A stretch of DNA of 64,000 nucleotides from Alkalilimnicola ehrlichii (GCF_003399765.1 NZ_NFZV01000009.1:62001-126000); one strand, 5' to 3'; shown: positions 1 to 9,604, counted from the first letter of the stretch. The notes: generated by a model not told the origin, from the sequence alone. Made by a program: numbers and translations.

Positions 1-1757
1 ATTACGCGATCGACTTCCGGATCGTGCAGCGGCTTGCGGTTGCCCGGCTCGTATTTGTAGAAGCCGGCGCCGGTCTTCTGGCCGAAACGGCCCATTTCGC
101 ACAGACGGTCAGCAACGTACAGACGACGGGTATCCGGTTTCTCTTCGTAGTGGCGTTTGCGAATCGCCCAGCCGATGTCGCCGCCGGCCAGGTCGGCCAT
201 ACGGATCGGGCCCATGACGAAGCCGAATTTCTCGATGGCTTTGTCGATCTGCTGTGGCGAGGCGCCTTCCTCGATCATCAGCAGCGCTTCGGTCTGGTAC
301 TTGCCGACCATACGGTTGCCGATAAAGCCGTCGCAGACGCCGGACACGACGCCGGTTTTCTTGATCTTCTTCGCAAGCTTCATGGAAGTGGCCAACACTT
401 CCTTGGAGGTCTTCTCGCCGCGCACCACTTCCAGCAGCTTCATGACGTTGGCCGGGCTGAAGAAGTGCAAGCCGATCACGTCTTCCGGGCGCTTGGTGAA
501 GCTGGCGATCTTGTCCAGATCCAGGGTGGAGGTGTTGGAGGCGAGGATGGCGCCGGGTTTGCAGGTGGCGTCCAGGGTCTCGAAGACTTTCTGCTTGACG
601 CCCATATCCTCGAACACGGCCTCGATGACCAGGTCCATGTCCTTGAAGTCGTCGTAGGACAAGGTGGTAGAGAGCAGACCCATTTTCTTCTCGGCCGACT
701 CTTGGGTCATCTTGCCTTTCTTGACGCGGCCCTCATAGACACCTTTGATGTGGGCGACGCCACGGTCCAGCGCTTCCTGCTTCATTTCCAGAATGGTGAC
801 CGGAATGCCGGCGTTCAGGAAGTTGATGGCGATGCCGCTGCCCATGGTACCGGCACCGATGACGCCCACTTTGTTGATTTCGCGGGTCGGCGTGTCGCTC
901 GCAACATCGGAGATTTTGCCGGCGGCGCGGTCGGCGAAGAAAGCGTGGCGCAGGGCGCGCGATTCGGGCGTCTGAATCAGCTGCGCGAACAGCTCGCGCT
1001 CAAGCTTAATGCCGTCGTCGAATTTCTTCTCGATAGACGCCTTCACGGCTTCGACGCACTTCAGCGGTGCGGGGTAGTTCTTGGCGACGGCACCGACGGA
1101 GGTCTTAGCCCACAGGAAGAAAGCTTCCGGTTTCGGGTGCGAAACTTTCATGTCGCGTACCCGTTTGAGCGGGCGTTGCTCCTCGACGACCTTCTTGGCG
1201 AAGGTCAGCGCGCTTTCAAGCAGATCGCCTTCGACGAGTTCGTCGAATAACGGTGTGCCCTGGAACATGGCTGCCGGAACCTGGGTGCCGGAGACGATCA
1301 GGTTCATGGCGTATTCGATGCCGATCAGACGCGGCAGACGCTGGGTGCCGCCGGCGCCCGGCAGAAGGCCCAGTTTTACTTCCGGAAGGGCGACCTGCGT
1401 CTGGGGGTGAGCGATGCGGAAGTGGCAGCCCATAGCCAGCTCAAGGCCGCCGCCCATGCAGACGCCGCCAATAGCGGCGACGACGGGCAGCTCGGTGCTG
1501 TCAAGAACGTTGATAACGGTCGGCAGCGTGGGTTCCGCCATCACCTTAGGCGTGTTGAACTCGGTAATATCAGCACCGCCGGAGAAGGCGCGATCGGAGC
1601 CGATAATGACTACCGCCTTTGCGTTGTCGTCGGCCTCGGCTTTTTTAATGCCGTCGACGATGCCGCGACGCAGTTCGTAGGAGAGGCCGTTGACCGGCGG
1701 GTTCTCCAGTCGGATGACGGCTATCCCGTCCTGCAACTCATAATGGGCGTTATTCAT
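1..1757 (-). CDS. 3-hydroxyacyl-CoA dehydrogenase / enoyl-CoA hydratase multifunctional protein (partial, C-terminus outside window)
   Basis: This is a beta-oxidation multifunctional enzyme that hydrates enoyl-CoA and oxidises the 3-hydroxyacyl-CoA with NAD. I translated it from the minus strand. It starts [11 protein letters not shown] at 1757 behind an AGGAG ribosome site. Residues 1-190 are a crotonase fold with SGGADITEF, the oxyanion-hole segment CMGGGLELA and [15 protein letters not shown]. Near residue 300 an NAD-binding motif, [13 protein letters not shown], opens the dehydrogenase domain. About 585 codons are visible against roughly 700 for the family, so only the C-terminal end is missing. 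It resembles FadJ/FadB alpha subunits, but I cannot tell which. The long plus-strand frame over it is an antisense shadow. Confidence 0.9.
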   Translation of the reverse strand, partial: MNNAHYELQDGIAVIRLENPPVNGLSYELRRGIVDGIKKAEADDNAKAVVIIGSDRAFSGGADITEFNTPKVMAEPTLPTVINVLDSTELPVVAAIGGVCMGGGLELAMGCHFRIAHPQTQVALPEVKLGLLPGAGGTQRLPRLIGIEYAMNLIVSGTQVPAAMFQGTPLFDELVEGDLLESALTFAKKVVEEQRPLKRVRDMKVSHPKPEAFFLWAKTSVGAVAKNYPAPLKCVEAVKASIEKKFDDGIKLERELFAQLIQTPESRALRHAFFADRAAGKISDVASDTPTREINKVGVIGAGTMGSGIAINFLNAGIPVTILEMKQEALDRGVAHIKGVYEGRVKKGKMTQESAEKKMGLLSTTLSYDDFKDMDLVIEAVFEDMGVKQKVFETLDATCKPGAILASNTSTLDLDKIASFTKRPEDVIGLHFFSPANVMKLLEVVRGEKTSKEVLATSMKLAKKIKKTGVVSGVCDGFIGNRMVGKYQTEALLMIEEGASPQQIDKAIEKFGFVMGPIRMADLAGGDIGWAIRKRHYEEKPDTRRLYVADRLCEMGRFGQKTGAGFYKYEPGNRKPLHDPEVDRV

Positions 1758-2202
1758 GTGGTCTCCTGCTTGAGTCAACAAAAGAGGAAAGCGAGCGCCT
1801 TTCGGATTCCATCGGACGGAAACCGAATCGGTCGGAACCGCAAACGTCAGGCGAGCCTGTGTTTGCCGTTATAGCCTTGATGAATGCCTTTTTCGGCTGC
1901 ATCTAGGTCGCGGTGCTCCGTGCGCCGTAGGTAAGTTGTTATAGCGTTTGTTCCCACGCTTTCTCCGATTCCTGATCGGGGAACCGACGAACGGTGGCGG
2001 CCCTATCAGGAATCGCTACACAATACACCTGTGTATGGGAACGTCCAAACACTAGTGCATGTTCGATGTGGCCGTCAACTGTCAATGCTTGTTCTTCTAC
2101 TTCTTTATCCCAATTTTCCTTTGGTATTCGGGATGCTTGGTAGGAAATCGTTCAGCATTTCCTTAGACCTATAAGGCTTATGCTATCGACCAGGGAGGGT
2201 GG
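1758..2202. other. Intergenic region with a small palindrome
   Basis: This 445-base gap lies between divergent genes and must hold both promoters. The one clear element is the palindrome ATACAC-CT-GTGTAT at 2023-2036. I see no gene and no convincing -35/-10 pair. Confidence 0.5.
2023..2036. promoter_or_regulatory. Possible operator palindrome
   Basis: Two perfect 6-base arms (ATACAC and GTGTAT) are separated by 2 bases. The site lies between the divergent beta-oxidation gene and the lipoprotein gene. The size suits a dimeric repressor, but no regulator is identified. Confidence 0.25.
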
Positions 2203-3421
2203 ATGATGCGCCGCGTGCGTTACCCCATGTTGGCGGTGATTTGTGGCTCTATCGTTGGAGCATGCGCTACCTATGGCGGGCCGCCATCAACCCCGGGGCA
2301 GCCGCAGTTTGGGATCGAGCCCGGTAGCAGCGACCCTGAAACTTTCGACGTCAATGTTCGCTGGACGCCGCCTGAGCAGGGGAATATCGCCCGCTATCAC
2401 TATAGTACCGGGACGGATTCTGGGCCGCGTTGGTCGGATAGTGGCGTAGTGCGTTCACCCCGTGCCGCATTGAGCGAAGTGCCACCGGATAGCGATGTGT
2501 GGTTCTGCGTGCGGGCTGAAGATGAAAGGGGCCAGGAGGGAGGTAACCGTTGTAACCGTTTTTCCACGCCGCCGTTGGCGGAGGAATTGCGCGAACAAGC
2601 GAAGAAGCGGCCGACAGCGGTCGGTATGCCGCCAAAACGCGAGTGCGACGATCCGGAGCCGGAGTGGATCTGGTGCGACGATTTCGAAGAAGACCGCATA
2701 AACGCTTATTTGAGGCATCGATGCCGCGCAAGCCCGGCGTGGGTATCGATGGGTCTACCGGTATTGTCGGTCGTTATACGCCGGACCGGTCGGAAGCCGG
2801 TAACCTAAAATTGGCCTTTGGGCGTACCCCCGCACGGTATTTCCGTCCGGTCGATAGTGGCGATAAGAATTATCGCGAAGTCTATTGGCGGATCTATGTC
2901 AAGCATCCGGAAGGGTGGCAGGGCGGTGGCGCCGATAAACTCAGTCGCGCAACCGTTCTCGCCGGTAGCGACTGGCAGCAGGCGATGATTGCGCACGTCT
3001 GGAGTGGTGCCGACAACAGCGATCGCATGTATTACCTGAAGCTCGATCCGGCCTCCGGCACCGACGAGCAGGGGCGCTTGAAAACCACCCGCTATAATGA
3101 CTTCGGTAACCTGCGCTGGTTAGGGGCCGAGCATACGTCGAACGCCGTGTTCAATAGCGAGGCGCTTGGCCAGTGGCGGTGCGTGGAGGCCAAAGTTCGT
3201 CTGAACGACCCTGGCCAGTCCAATGGCCGCTTTAAGCTCTGGGTCGACGGCGAGCTAAGCGCCCAAAAAATGACCTCAACTGGTTGGGACAGTTTAATAG
3301 CTACGGTGTAAATGCGATTTTTATCGAAAACTACTGGAATGACCGTAGCCCGGTCGAGCAGGAGCGGTATATGGATAATCTCGTGGTGAGTACGGCGCCG
3401 ATCGGTTGCGGTAAAGACTAA
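2203..3421 (+). CDS. FN3/jelly-roll lipoprotein, paralogue of 4935-6641 (two frameshifts)
   Basis: This is a secreted lipoprotein (lipobox VGAC near residue 20) with one fibronectin-III-like domain and a C-terminal concanavalin-like jelly roll of the type seen in polysaccharide lyases. It is broken twice as sequenced. One T is missing in the run at 2709-2711 (expected NAYFEASMP) and one A in the run at 3265-3270 (expected QKNDLNW). Adding both gives a 406-residue protein that aligns throughout with the intact paralogue and ends PIGCGKD at 3421. The start has a strong AGGGAGG site. Substrate is unknown. It is either a pseudogene or an intact gene with two sequencing errors, and I favour the latter. 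Confidence 0.75.
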
Positions 3422-3428
3422 AATGCGA

Positions 3429-3453
3429 CGACAGCCGCCTCGGCGGCATGTCG
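3429..3453. terminator. Hairpin between convergent genes
   Basis: GCCGCC-TC-GGCGGC is extended by CGACA/TGTCG with one bulged base. It lies between the 3' ends of the jelly-roll lipoprotein gene and rarA and probably serves both. There is no clear T run. Confidence 0.4.
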
Positions 3454-3462
3454 AGGATGCCG

Positions 3463-4821
3463 TTACTTCCCGTCTCTTCCTTCGCGGTCGTCGGCTTCCC
3501 GGTCCAAGGCGGCTCGCCATTCCATGAGTTCTTTATACCGTTTTTCTTGGCCATGCGTCGTCGGTTGGTAGAATGGCTGCCGAGCCAGCTCTGCCGGCCA
3601 GCAGTTGTGAGAATCGCCGGCGGGATAAGCGTTTGGTTCGTTATGGGCGTAGCGATAGCCTTTACCGTAATCGAGCGACTGCATCAACTTAGTTGGCGCA
3701 TTGCGAATGTAAAGCGGAATATCGAAATTTGGATTTTCTGCGACGAAGCGGCGTGCCGATGCCCAGGCTTGGTCCACGGCATTGCTTTTGGGTGCGACAG
3801 CTAAATGTACCGCGGCGTGGGCGATAGCGCGCTGGCCCTCGTAATCGCCAAGCCTAAGATAGGCGTCCCAGGCGGCGATGACGAGCGGCAATGCGCGCGG
3901 ATCGGCGTTGCCAACGTCTTCCGAAGCAATCGCCGTTAAGCGGCGAACGACATCTAGCGGATCGCCACCGCCCTGCACGAACCGAGCAATGTAAAGGAGT
4001 GCTGCGTCGGGGCGCGAGGAGCGGATTGATTTGTGAATCGCCGATAACAGATCGTAATAAGCGTCGCCTTGCTTATCGAAGCGGCTAGCGTGGTGGCCGA
4101 TGATGGCGTGAGCCGAGTCCTCGTCCAGAACCTCCCGGCCGTTTTCCTCGCGGCAGAAATCGGCGGCGGTTTCCAGCAAGCCCAGTGCTCGACGTGCGTC
4201 GCCGCTGGCGGCTTGCGCCAGCATTCTCAATAAGTTTGCCGACGCTTCGATGCGTCGCTGGCCGAGTCCGTGTTGTTCGTCCGCCAGCGCTTGCTGGAGA
4301 ATCTTGATTAAATGCTCTTCGGTCAATGGCTTAAGGACGTAGACGCGGGCGCGCGAGAGGAGTGCGGAATTAACTTCGAAAGAAGGGTTTTCGGTGGTTG
4401 CGCCGATCAAGGTCAATAAACCGGATTCGACGTGGGGGAGCAAGGCGTCCTGCTGGCTCTTGTTTAGCCGATGGATTTCGTCCAGAAACAGAATCGTTTG
4501 CCGTTGCTGGGTGAGTTCGGCACGAGCCCGCTCCACGGCGGCGCGGATATCTTTCACCCCGGCCATGACGGCTGAAAGATGTTCAAGCCGTGCATTGGAG
4601 GCATTAGCGAGGATCTCGGCCAGCGTCGTTTTGCCAACGCCCGGTGGGCCCCATAGGATCATCGAACGAACGAGCTTGGACTCGACCATCCGGCGTAACG
4701 GCTTACCCGGGCCAACTAAACTTTCTTGCCCGATATAGTCATCGAGCGTACGCGGGCGCATACGGTAGGCGAGCGGCTCGATATCGTTACTTGTGTGTTG
4801 ACTGAAGAGATCCATCGGCAT
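3463..4821 (-). CDS. rarA: Replication-associated recombination protein RarA (MgsA)
   Basis: This is an AAA+ ATPase related to clamp-loader subunits and RuvB that acts at stalled replication forks. Walker A is GPPGVGKT (about residues 58-65) and Walker B is ILFLDEIHR (about 110-118). They are followed by IGATTENPSFE, sensor-type residues and the C-terminal MgsA region, including GKGYRYAHNEP. I chose the start at 4821 (MPMDLFSQH), which gives 452 residues, the usual family length. The upstream extension to 4884 runs towards the preceding terminator and is not conserved in sense. It lies between two paralogous lipoprotein genes and has its own promoter after the terminator at 4890-4912. Confidence 0.95.
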   Translation of the reverse strand: MPMDLFSQHTSNDIEPLAYRMRPRTLDDYIGQESLVGPGKPLRRMVESKLVRSMILWGPPGVGKTTLAEILANASNARLEHLSAVMAGVKDIRAAVERARAELTQQRQTILFLDEIHRLNKSQQDALLPHVESGLLTLIGATTENPSFEVNSALLSRARVYVLKPLTEEHLIKILQQALADEQHGLGQRRIEASANLLRMLAQAASGDARRALGLLETAADFCREENGREVLDEDSAHAIIGHHASRFDKQGDAYYDLLSAIHKSIRSSRPDAALLYIARFVQGGGDPLDVVRRLTAIASEDVGNADPRALPLVIAAWDAYLRLGDYEGQRAIAHAAVHLAVAPKSNAVDQAWASARRFVAENPNFDIPLYIRNAPTKLMQSLDYGKGYRYAHNEPNAYPAGDSHNCWPAELARQPFYQPTTHGQEKRYKELMEWRAALDREADDREGRDGK

Positions 4822-4889
4822 CTCGGAAGCTGGTGGGAGAGAGCCATACTGTAGCGAAAATTCCTTGCAGGACAAAAAGCGCAATAAAA

Positions 4890-4912
4890 AAGGGCCGGCA
4901 GAGCCGGCCCTT
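4890..4912 (-). terminator. Rho-independent terminator of the 4935-6641 gene
   Basis: Read on the minus strand, this is a 10-base-pair GC-rich stem (AAGGGCCGGC / GCCGGCCCTT) with a 3-base loop, followed by a run of T. It lies directly after the stop of the lipoprotein gene and ahead of rarA. Confidence 0.85.
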
Positions 4913-4934
4913 CATGTCTCAGTCGATACTTAGA

Positions 4935-6641
4935 TTATTCGCCGCAGCCGATGCGATCGGTGCTGACAACGAAATTGTCCATGTAACGTTCCTGCTCGAC
5001 CGGGCTGTGGTTGTTCCAGAAGTTTTCCAGGAATACGGAGTTGATCCCGTAGCTGTTATAGGAACCTACCCAGTTCAGGTTGGTCTGGCTGGCTTCCAGC
5101 TCGTCGTTGATCCAGAGCTGGAAGATACCGTTCGACCGGCCGGCATCGTTCAGCCGTACCCGAGCTTCCACACACTGCCACTGGCCGATGTGATTGCTAT
5201 CGAATACTTGCGTTTTGCTGTGCTCAGCGCCTAACCAACGCAGGTTGGCAAAGTCGTTATAGCGCGTGGTACGCAGACCGCCGGAAGTGTTGGTGCCGGA
5301 GGCCGGGTCCAGTTTCAGACGATACTGGTTCGCGGTGTTCTGGGTACCGCTCCAGACGTGCGCGATCATCGCCTGCTGCCAGTTCCAACCCGCAAAAACC
5401 GTTGCGCGACTGAGTTTGTCGGCGCCAGCACCCCGCCAGTTCTCCGGGTGCTTAACGTATACCCGCCAGTAGACTTCACGGTAGTTCCGGGTGCCGGAGT
5501 CGACCGGCTTGAAGTAGGGGTTCGGCGTGCGGCCGAAAGCCAGCTTCAGGTTGCCCGCTTCGGCGCTACCCAGTACATATCGGCCAACGACACCGGTGGA
5601 GCCGTCAACACCGACGCCACTACGGCGCGGCATGGAGGCTTCAAAATAGGAGCTGATACGGTCTTCTTCGAAGTCGTCGCACCAAATCCATTCCGGCCGC
5701 GGGTTGTCGCATTCCCTAACCAGGCCGGCCTGACCGCCGTTGCCGATCGGGTCCGGAGTAGCGAAGCTATTACAGGCACGGCCGCCTTCTCCGCCCTCGC
5801 TGTCGAGGCTGGTCACGCAGAACCAATAGTTGCCGCCTAACGGGACGTCGTCGAATACGACTTGAGTACCGTTTGTGCTGTTATTGAAGGACCAATGGGT
5901 TCCTTGGTTGCGACCGCCGGCGAGCGTGTAGTTGGCGGCTACGCCGGATTCCGGTTTGTTCCAGCTGGCCGTTACACGGACCGTTTCGTCGCCTTCGGCA
6001 ACCTCTCCAACATTGAACTCGGGACGACCTGGCCGGCTTAGTGGCTCGTTACTGCCATTGTCAGCGCCACCGTTGCCGGGGGAGCCGGAATCGGAGTCGC
6101 TGCCGCCGTTATCGGAGTCGTCGCCATCGTCGGAGCCACCGTTGCCCCCGCTGCCGCCATTGCCTCCGCTGCCGCCGTTTCCGTCATTGCCGCCGTTATT
6201 CGAATCATTGTCATTGTCGTTGTCGCCGGGCTGTTCCGGGTCGGTGGGCCGTTCGCCAGTGTCGATATCGGTGTTAAGCGTGGCGCAGCTCTCGGGGCTG
6301 GCGCTACTGGTATCGACCGCAGCTCGTACGCAGAACAAGTACTCGCCACCGAGAGGCACCGAGCGTAGAGCGGTGTAAGGCCGCGTCGTCGTTCCGTTGT
6401 CGGACCAGGCCGGTCCGCGTTGTTGCTCTACGTTAAAGACATAACCGGCAACCCTAGTGCCGGACGGGGCGGCCCAGCTTACGTCAACGTCAACTTGACC
6501 GTTCTGCGGTGTCCCAAGTTGAAAGTTGGGGGTGCCCGGCGAAGGAATGGAGCTATCCTCTTCGCTACAACCTGCTAAAGCGCCAAGCATAGCGGTAGTG
6601 AGTGCCGCATAACGGAGATTACGTGAATTGATTATGCCCAT
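4935..6641 (-). CDS. FN3-containing lipoprotein with C-terminal jelly-roll (polysaccharide-lyase-like) domain
   Basis: This 568-residue secreted lipoprotein has the lipobox LAGC at about residues 22-25. In order it has a fibronectin-III-like domain (about 32-125), a low-complexity linker of Gly, Asn, Asp and Ser (about 130-200), a second fibronectin-III-like domain (about 205-300) and a C-terminal concanavalin-like domain (about 315-568) containing EWIWCDDFEED, REVYWRVYVKHPE and RYMDNFVV. Such folds bind or cleave polysaccharides, but I see no diagnostic catalytic motif and assign no substrate. The frameshifted paralogue at 2203-3421 lacks the linker and the first FN3 domain. A strong terminator follows the gene. 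Confidence 0.8.
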   Translation of the reverse strand: MGIINSRNLRYAALTTAMLGALAGCSEEDSSIPSPGTPNFQLGTPQNGQVDVDVSWAAPSGTRVAGYVFNVEQQRGPAWSDNGTTTRPYTALRSVPLGGEYLFCVRAAVDTSSASPESCATLNTDIDTGERPTDPEQPGDNDNDNDSNNGGNDGNGGSGGNGGSGGNGGSDDGDDSDNGGSDSDSGSPGNGGADNGSNEPLSRPGRPEFNVGEVAEGDETVRVTASWNKPESGVAANYTLAGGRNQGTHWSFNNSTNGTQVVFDDVPLGGNYWFCVTSLDSEGGEGGRACNSFATPDPIGNGGQAGLVRECDNPRPEWIWCDDFEEDRISSYFEASMPRRSGVGVDGSTGVVGRYVLGSAEAGNLKLAFGRTPNPYFKPVDSGTRNYREVYWRVYVKHPENWRGAGADKLSRATVFAGWNWQQAMIAHVWSGTQNTANQYRLKLDPASGTNTSGGLRTTRYNDFANLRWLGAEHSKTQVFDSNHIGQWQCVEARVRLNDAGRSNGIFQLWINDELEASQTNLNWVGSYNSYGINSVFLENFWNNHSPVEQERYMDNFVVSTDRIGCGE

Positions 6642-7405
6642 GTCTTGTTTTCCTAAACCTGTATCAGTTGTTTCGTTTCAGAGTTTTTCGGGATCGTTTT
6701 ATTGTTTGTTTTTTTATGGTGGTTCCCGATTGTTCCTGATTGTGATCTTCATCATGTCTAGCCATTTACTGCTTTTTAGTGGATAAAAAAACAGGCTTTT
6801 TCGTTTGTTTATGGCCAGTAATCAATTCTGAGTCGAGACAATCGCTGCTCGTCCTCGCCCTGCCGCAGTGTTTTCCGCGGTGTTCCGCTCTGTGCGGGTG
6901 GAAGCAGTTTGGCGCTGCTTTCGAAGTGAGATGTTGAACCTGTTCACGGAAAAAGCGGGAAAATCGCACAAGAAAACAAAAAGAAAAACGAATTTTTGCC
7001 TCTAATAACGAAACGTTATAGGAGGATGAAGCTGGTATTGTTGTCTGGTTTGGTTTTTTGTCGTCTATTGAAGACAGGTAGGTTGTCGGCTTGCGGCGAC
7101 GGTTTGTTGTGGGGAGGAGGGTGGTTTTTTATTTTGCCATTTAATCGGCATTTTATTTTTCGAGCTCGCCTGGTTGTGCGTTATCTTCTTGTGCAGCGCT
7201 TGTCTCCGGCAACATCCGGTGCGGGGGCGCTATCACAGTAGGGGAGGCGAGCAGCTGTAATCGGTTTTGGGTTATGGCGGCTCTACCACCGTGGAGGAGG
7301 GTGGCTTAGGGTATGGCGCACCGCCTTCCTGCGGCGTTGATAGGGGAGAGAGGGGCGAGCCTGCTCTCCCCTATTAGTCGGGTAAGGTTTCCGGTGGCTA
7401 ACCTT
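6642..7405. other. Long AT-rich intergenic region
   Basis: About 760 bases lie here without a supportable gene. The first half is clearly richer in A and T than its surroundings, with T and A runs near 6700-6790 and 6960-7000. It lies upstream of the minus-strand lipoprotein gene and must carry its promoter. A frame at 6996-7241 has no usable ribosome site and no recognisable protein, so I do not call it. Confidence 0.5.
7341..7373 (-). terminator. Hairpin after darP
   Basis: A 9-base-pair stem (TAGGGGAGA / TCTCCCCTA) with a 15-base loop lies downstream of the darP stop on the minus strand. There is no T run, so its role as a terminator is tentative. Confidence 0.4.
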
Positions 7406-7918
7406 TTAGCCGATTTGGCTGCGGATCAGACGGAACAGCTCCCGGTAGGATTTCGGCGGTTTGTTGGCTGCATATTCTTTTTTGGCGGCTCTGATCAGCT
7501 GACGTAAGCGTTGAGCATCCGCGGCGGGAAAATCGCTCATGAACTCGGCAAGTGCCGTATCGCCTTCTTCCAGTAGACGCTCGCGCCAGCGCTCTGCTTG
7601 ATGATGGGCGACTACGTTGCCTTCATGCTGGTTACTCAATTGTTGTAGGGCTGTCTGGATCGGTTCCGCGTCTTCTTGGCGTAGTAGTTTGCCAATCAGT
7701 TGGAGTTGGCGGCGGCGACCGCCATGGGCCTTGATGCGTTTTGCCAGCGCAATGGCTTCTAGCAGCGCGTCGGAGAGCGGGAGCCGGTTCAACTGCTCGT
7801 TAGGTAGGGTAACCAGCTGTTCTCCGAGGTGCTTCAGCGCGTGGGCTTCGCGTTTGCGCTGGCTTCGACTGGGGCCTTCCTCGAACAGGCCGTCGTTGTC
7901 GAGATCGTCTGGTTCCAT
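7406..7918 (-). CDS. darP: Ribosome-associated protein YjgA/DarP (DUF615)
   Basis: This small protein associates with the 50S subunit during assembly. The start MEPDDLDND at 7918 gives 170 residues, the family length. Conserved family segments include SRSQRKREAHALKHLGEQL near the N-terminus, LPLSDALLEAIALA, and the C-terminal RQLIRAAKKE and YRELFRLIR. The longer frame reaching 8014 adds a non-conserved stretch and is rejected. It is a single-gene unit. Confidence 0.92.
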   Translation of the reverse strand: MEPDDLDNDGLFEEGPSRSQRKREAHALKHLGEQLVTLPNEQLNRLPLSDALLEAIALAKRIKAHGGRRRQLQLIGKLLRQEDAEPIQTALQQLSNQHEGNVVAHHQAERWRERLLEEGDTALAEFMSDFPAADAQRLRQLIRAAKKEYAANKPPKSYRELFRLIRSQIG

Positions 7919-8072
7919 CGTGCATCTCTGCTGTAAAAGGGGCTGACCGATTGTAGCAAGATTTGTCTTGTAAACGAGAAGAGGCTTGTCTTGCGACCTA
8001 TCTATATAAGACAATGCTAACTGTTGAGTATTCTTGTCCAGCTGATTGTGCTACATGCGCAGGAGGTCTTAG

Positions 8073-8267
8073 ATGGAAGGCGGTAGCATCGCATCCAATT
8101 ATTTGAATCAGTTCTTTGACGTCTTTAAGCAGGGAACTGCACAGACCCAGCAACGGATGATGAAGCAGGTTGCCGACCGACAGGCCCAAGCTGCAGATTC
8201 GATGCAAACCAATATTGAAATGATGCGCGCGCGCGTTCAGGCCGGCCAGATCGATCTCTACGCGTAA
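8073..8267 (+). CDS. Small uncharacterised 64-residue protein
   Basis: The short gene is convincing: it has a perfect AGGAGG ribosome site 8 bases before the ATG and its own terminator directly downstream. The protein is hydrophilic, rich in Gln and Met, and probably helical (FKQGTAQTQQRMMKQVADRQ), with no signal peptide or Cys. I do not recognise a family. It is divergent from darP. Confidence 0.65.
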   Translation: MEGGSIASNYLNQFFDVFKQGTAQTQQRMMKQVADRQAQAADSMQTNIEMMRARVQAGQIDLYA

Positions 8268-8286
8268 GCCTCGCTTGTATTGGTAA

Positions 8287-8313
8287 AGGGCTTGCCCGGC
8301 GGCAAGCCTTTTT
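8287..8313 (+). terminator. Terminator of the 64-residue protein gene
   Basis: The stem GGCTTGCC / GGCAAGCC with the loop CGGC is followed by five T residues. It lies 20 bases after the stop of the gene at 8073-8267. Confidence 0.85.
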
Positions 8314-8354
8314 GTAATAGGCGCTTCTTAACAGCGTCGAAGCCAGCCGGCTGC

Positions 8355-8380
8355 GGCTTTCGGCAACGGTGCCGAAAGCC
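8355..8380. repeat. Perfect 11-base-pair hairpin
   Basis: GGCTTTCGGCA and TGCCGAAAGCC flank a 4-base loop. It lies between two converging genes, downstream of the first terminator. It may act as terminator or 3'-end protector for the VOC gene on the minus strand, though no T run follows. Confidence 0.45.
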
Positions 8381-8503
8381 AAAACTCGGGTAAGCGGCAA
8401 AGGTTTTTTGCTAGTTCCGGCCGAGACATTACCATTTTCCCCCGCGTTCCCGCCTTAGGCTCCTCCTGTCTTCTTTGCTCCAGCGGCGATATATACGAGC
8501 CGG

Positions 8504-8923
8504 TTAGTCGGCGTCGGTACGATAATGCTCGGCAAACTCGGCGGTTGGTTCGATAGGTTTGATGATATCGATCAAAACGCCGTTGGGGTCGGTGGTGATG
8601 AAATGTCGCTGGCCGAAGTCTTCGTCGCGTAGCGAGAGGAGGATCGGCAAGCCTGCCGCTTTGAGTCGGGCGTACTCAGCGTCCGGATCGGTCACTTCAA
8701 AGTTAATAATAAGGCCGCCGACCTGCCCCCGAGCTGTCTCGGGTACCGTCTCATGCGCCCCATTAAGTACGGCGAGATTAACCGCGGGGTCGATGGTCGA
8801 TTGCAAGTGCGCGTACCAATCGATGTGAAAAACGGTTTGGAAGTAAAAGTGGCGAACGTAGAAATCGGCGGTGCCGGTGACGTCGTCCGTCATTATGACG
8901 GGATAATAGCTGGTGATCTGCAT
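8504..8923 (-). CDS. VOC-family (glyoxalase/bleomycin-resistance fold) protein
   Basis: This 139-residue metal-binding fold protein of the vicinal-oxygen-chelate superfamily starts [11 protein letters not shown] behind AGGAA at 8923. Typical elements are the N-terminal ADFYVRHF, the middle [13 protein letters not shown] and the C-terminal [16 protein letters not shown]. The substrate is unknown. It is divergent from a TetR gene with CATACA-type inverted repeats between them, so it is probably the repressor's target. Confidence 0.85.
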   Translation of the reverse strand: MQITSYYPVIMTDDVTGTADFYVRHFYFQTVFHIDWYAHLQSTIDPAVNLAVLNGAHETVPETARGQVGGLIINFEVTDPDAEYARLKAAGLPILLSLRDEDFGQRHFITTDPNGVLIDIIKPIEPTAEFAEHYRTDAD

Positions 8924-8949
8924 GGCGCTTTTCCTCACGAAGATAAAAA

Positions 8950-8998
8950 CATACAATGTGTACGTACTGGTTAATATTACATACAGGCTGAATGTATG
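8950..8998. promoter_or_regulatory. Candidate TetR operators in divergent promoter
   Basis: CATACA at 8980-8985 and TGTATG at 8993-8998 form an inverted repeat with a 7-base spacer that overlaps the tetR start. A second, imperfect site (CATACA-ATG-TGTACG) begins at 8950. The two CATACA copies are 30 bases apart, about three helical turns. Confidence 0.5.
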
Positions 8999-9604
8999 CA
9001 AATGAAAGTTAGGCGTCGTTCCAACCGAGAACGAAGGGAAGCGACCAAAGCGGCGCTGTTACGTGCCGCGCGCGAGTTCTTTGTTAGTAAAGGCTTTGCA
9101 GAAACCGGTACTCCGGAAATCGTCGCAGCAGCGGGAGTGACCCGGGGGGCGCTGTATCATCACTTCGCTGATAAGAAAGCGCTATTCGATGCCGTCGTGG
9201 AGGAGGAAGCTGCTAGCGTCGCCGAGGCTATAGAGCAGGCATCGCCGGATGCGCTATCGGCGCGCGAGGCGTTGCTTCGGGGCGGAGAGGCTTTTCTCGA
9301 TGCCATCCGAGAGCGCGGCCGAACGCGGCTGTTGCTACTGGATGGGCCGGCCGTGTTAGGTAGAGCGCGAATGGATGAAATCGATGCCGCTTATGGAGGG
9401 CGGACCTTGGAGGAAGGGCTTGCCGCGGCGATGGAAGAGAAAAGCATGCCGCATCTGCCGCTTGCGGCCATAGCGGCTATGTTGTCGGCGGCGTTCGATC
9501 GGGCCGCGTTAGCGATAGATTCCGGTGCCGACGCACAAGCGTATCGAGAAGGCCTAGTGGCATTGATCGATGGGGTCGTAGGCGGAAGCGGCCAAGAACG
9601 ATAA
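8996..9604 (+). CDS. TetR/AcrR-family transcriptional regulator
   Basis: This 202-residue one-component repressor has an N-terminal helix-turn-helix at about residues 14-60 ([25 protein letters not shown], quoted in part: [13 protein letters not shown]) and a C-terminal ligand-binding half. ATG at 8996 or 9002 are both possible; an AGG lies 8 bases ahead of the first. It is divergent from the VOC gene and probably controls that gene and itself. Confidence 0.9.
   Translation: MQMKVRRRSNRERREATKAALLRAAREFFVSKGFAETGTPEIVAAAGVTRGALYHHFADKKALFDAVVEEEAASVAEAIEQASPDALSAREALLRGGEAFLDAIRERGRTRLLLLDGPAVLGRARMDEIDAAYGGRTLEEGLAAAMEEKSMPHLPLAAIAAMLSAAFDRAALAIDSGADAQAYREGLVALIDGVVGGSGQER

Noticed and set aside
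24-1250. 408-residue plus-strand open frame
   Set aside because: It is the antisense shadow of the multifunctional beta-oxidation gene, whose minus-strand translation shows clear crotonase and NAD-binding motifs.
6120-6200. Short tandem repeats that could suggest a CRISPR or satellite array
   Set aside because: They encode the Gly/Asn/Ser-rich linker of the lipoprotein; unit length and context fit coding repeats.
6996-7241. 81-residue frame in the AT-rich gap
   Set aside because: The only AGGAGG abuts an internal ATG with no spacing, the composition is unlike protein, and no family is recognisable.
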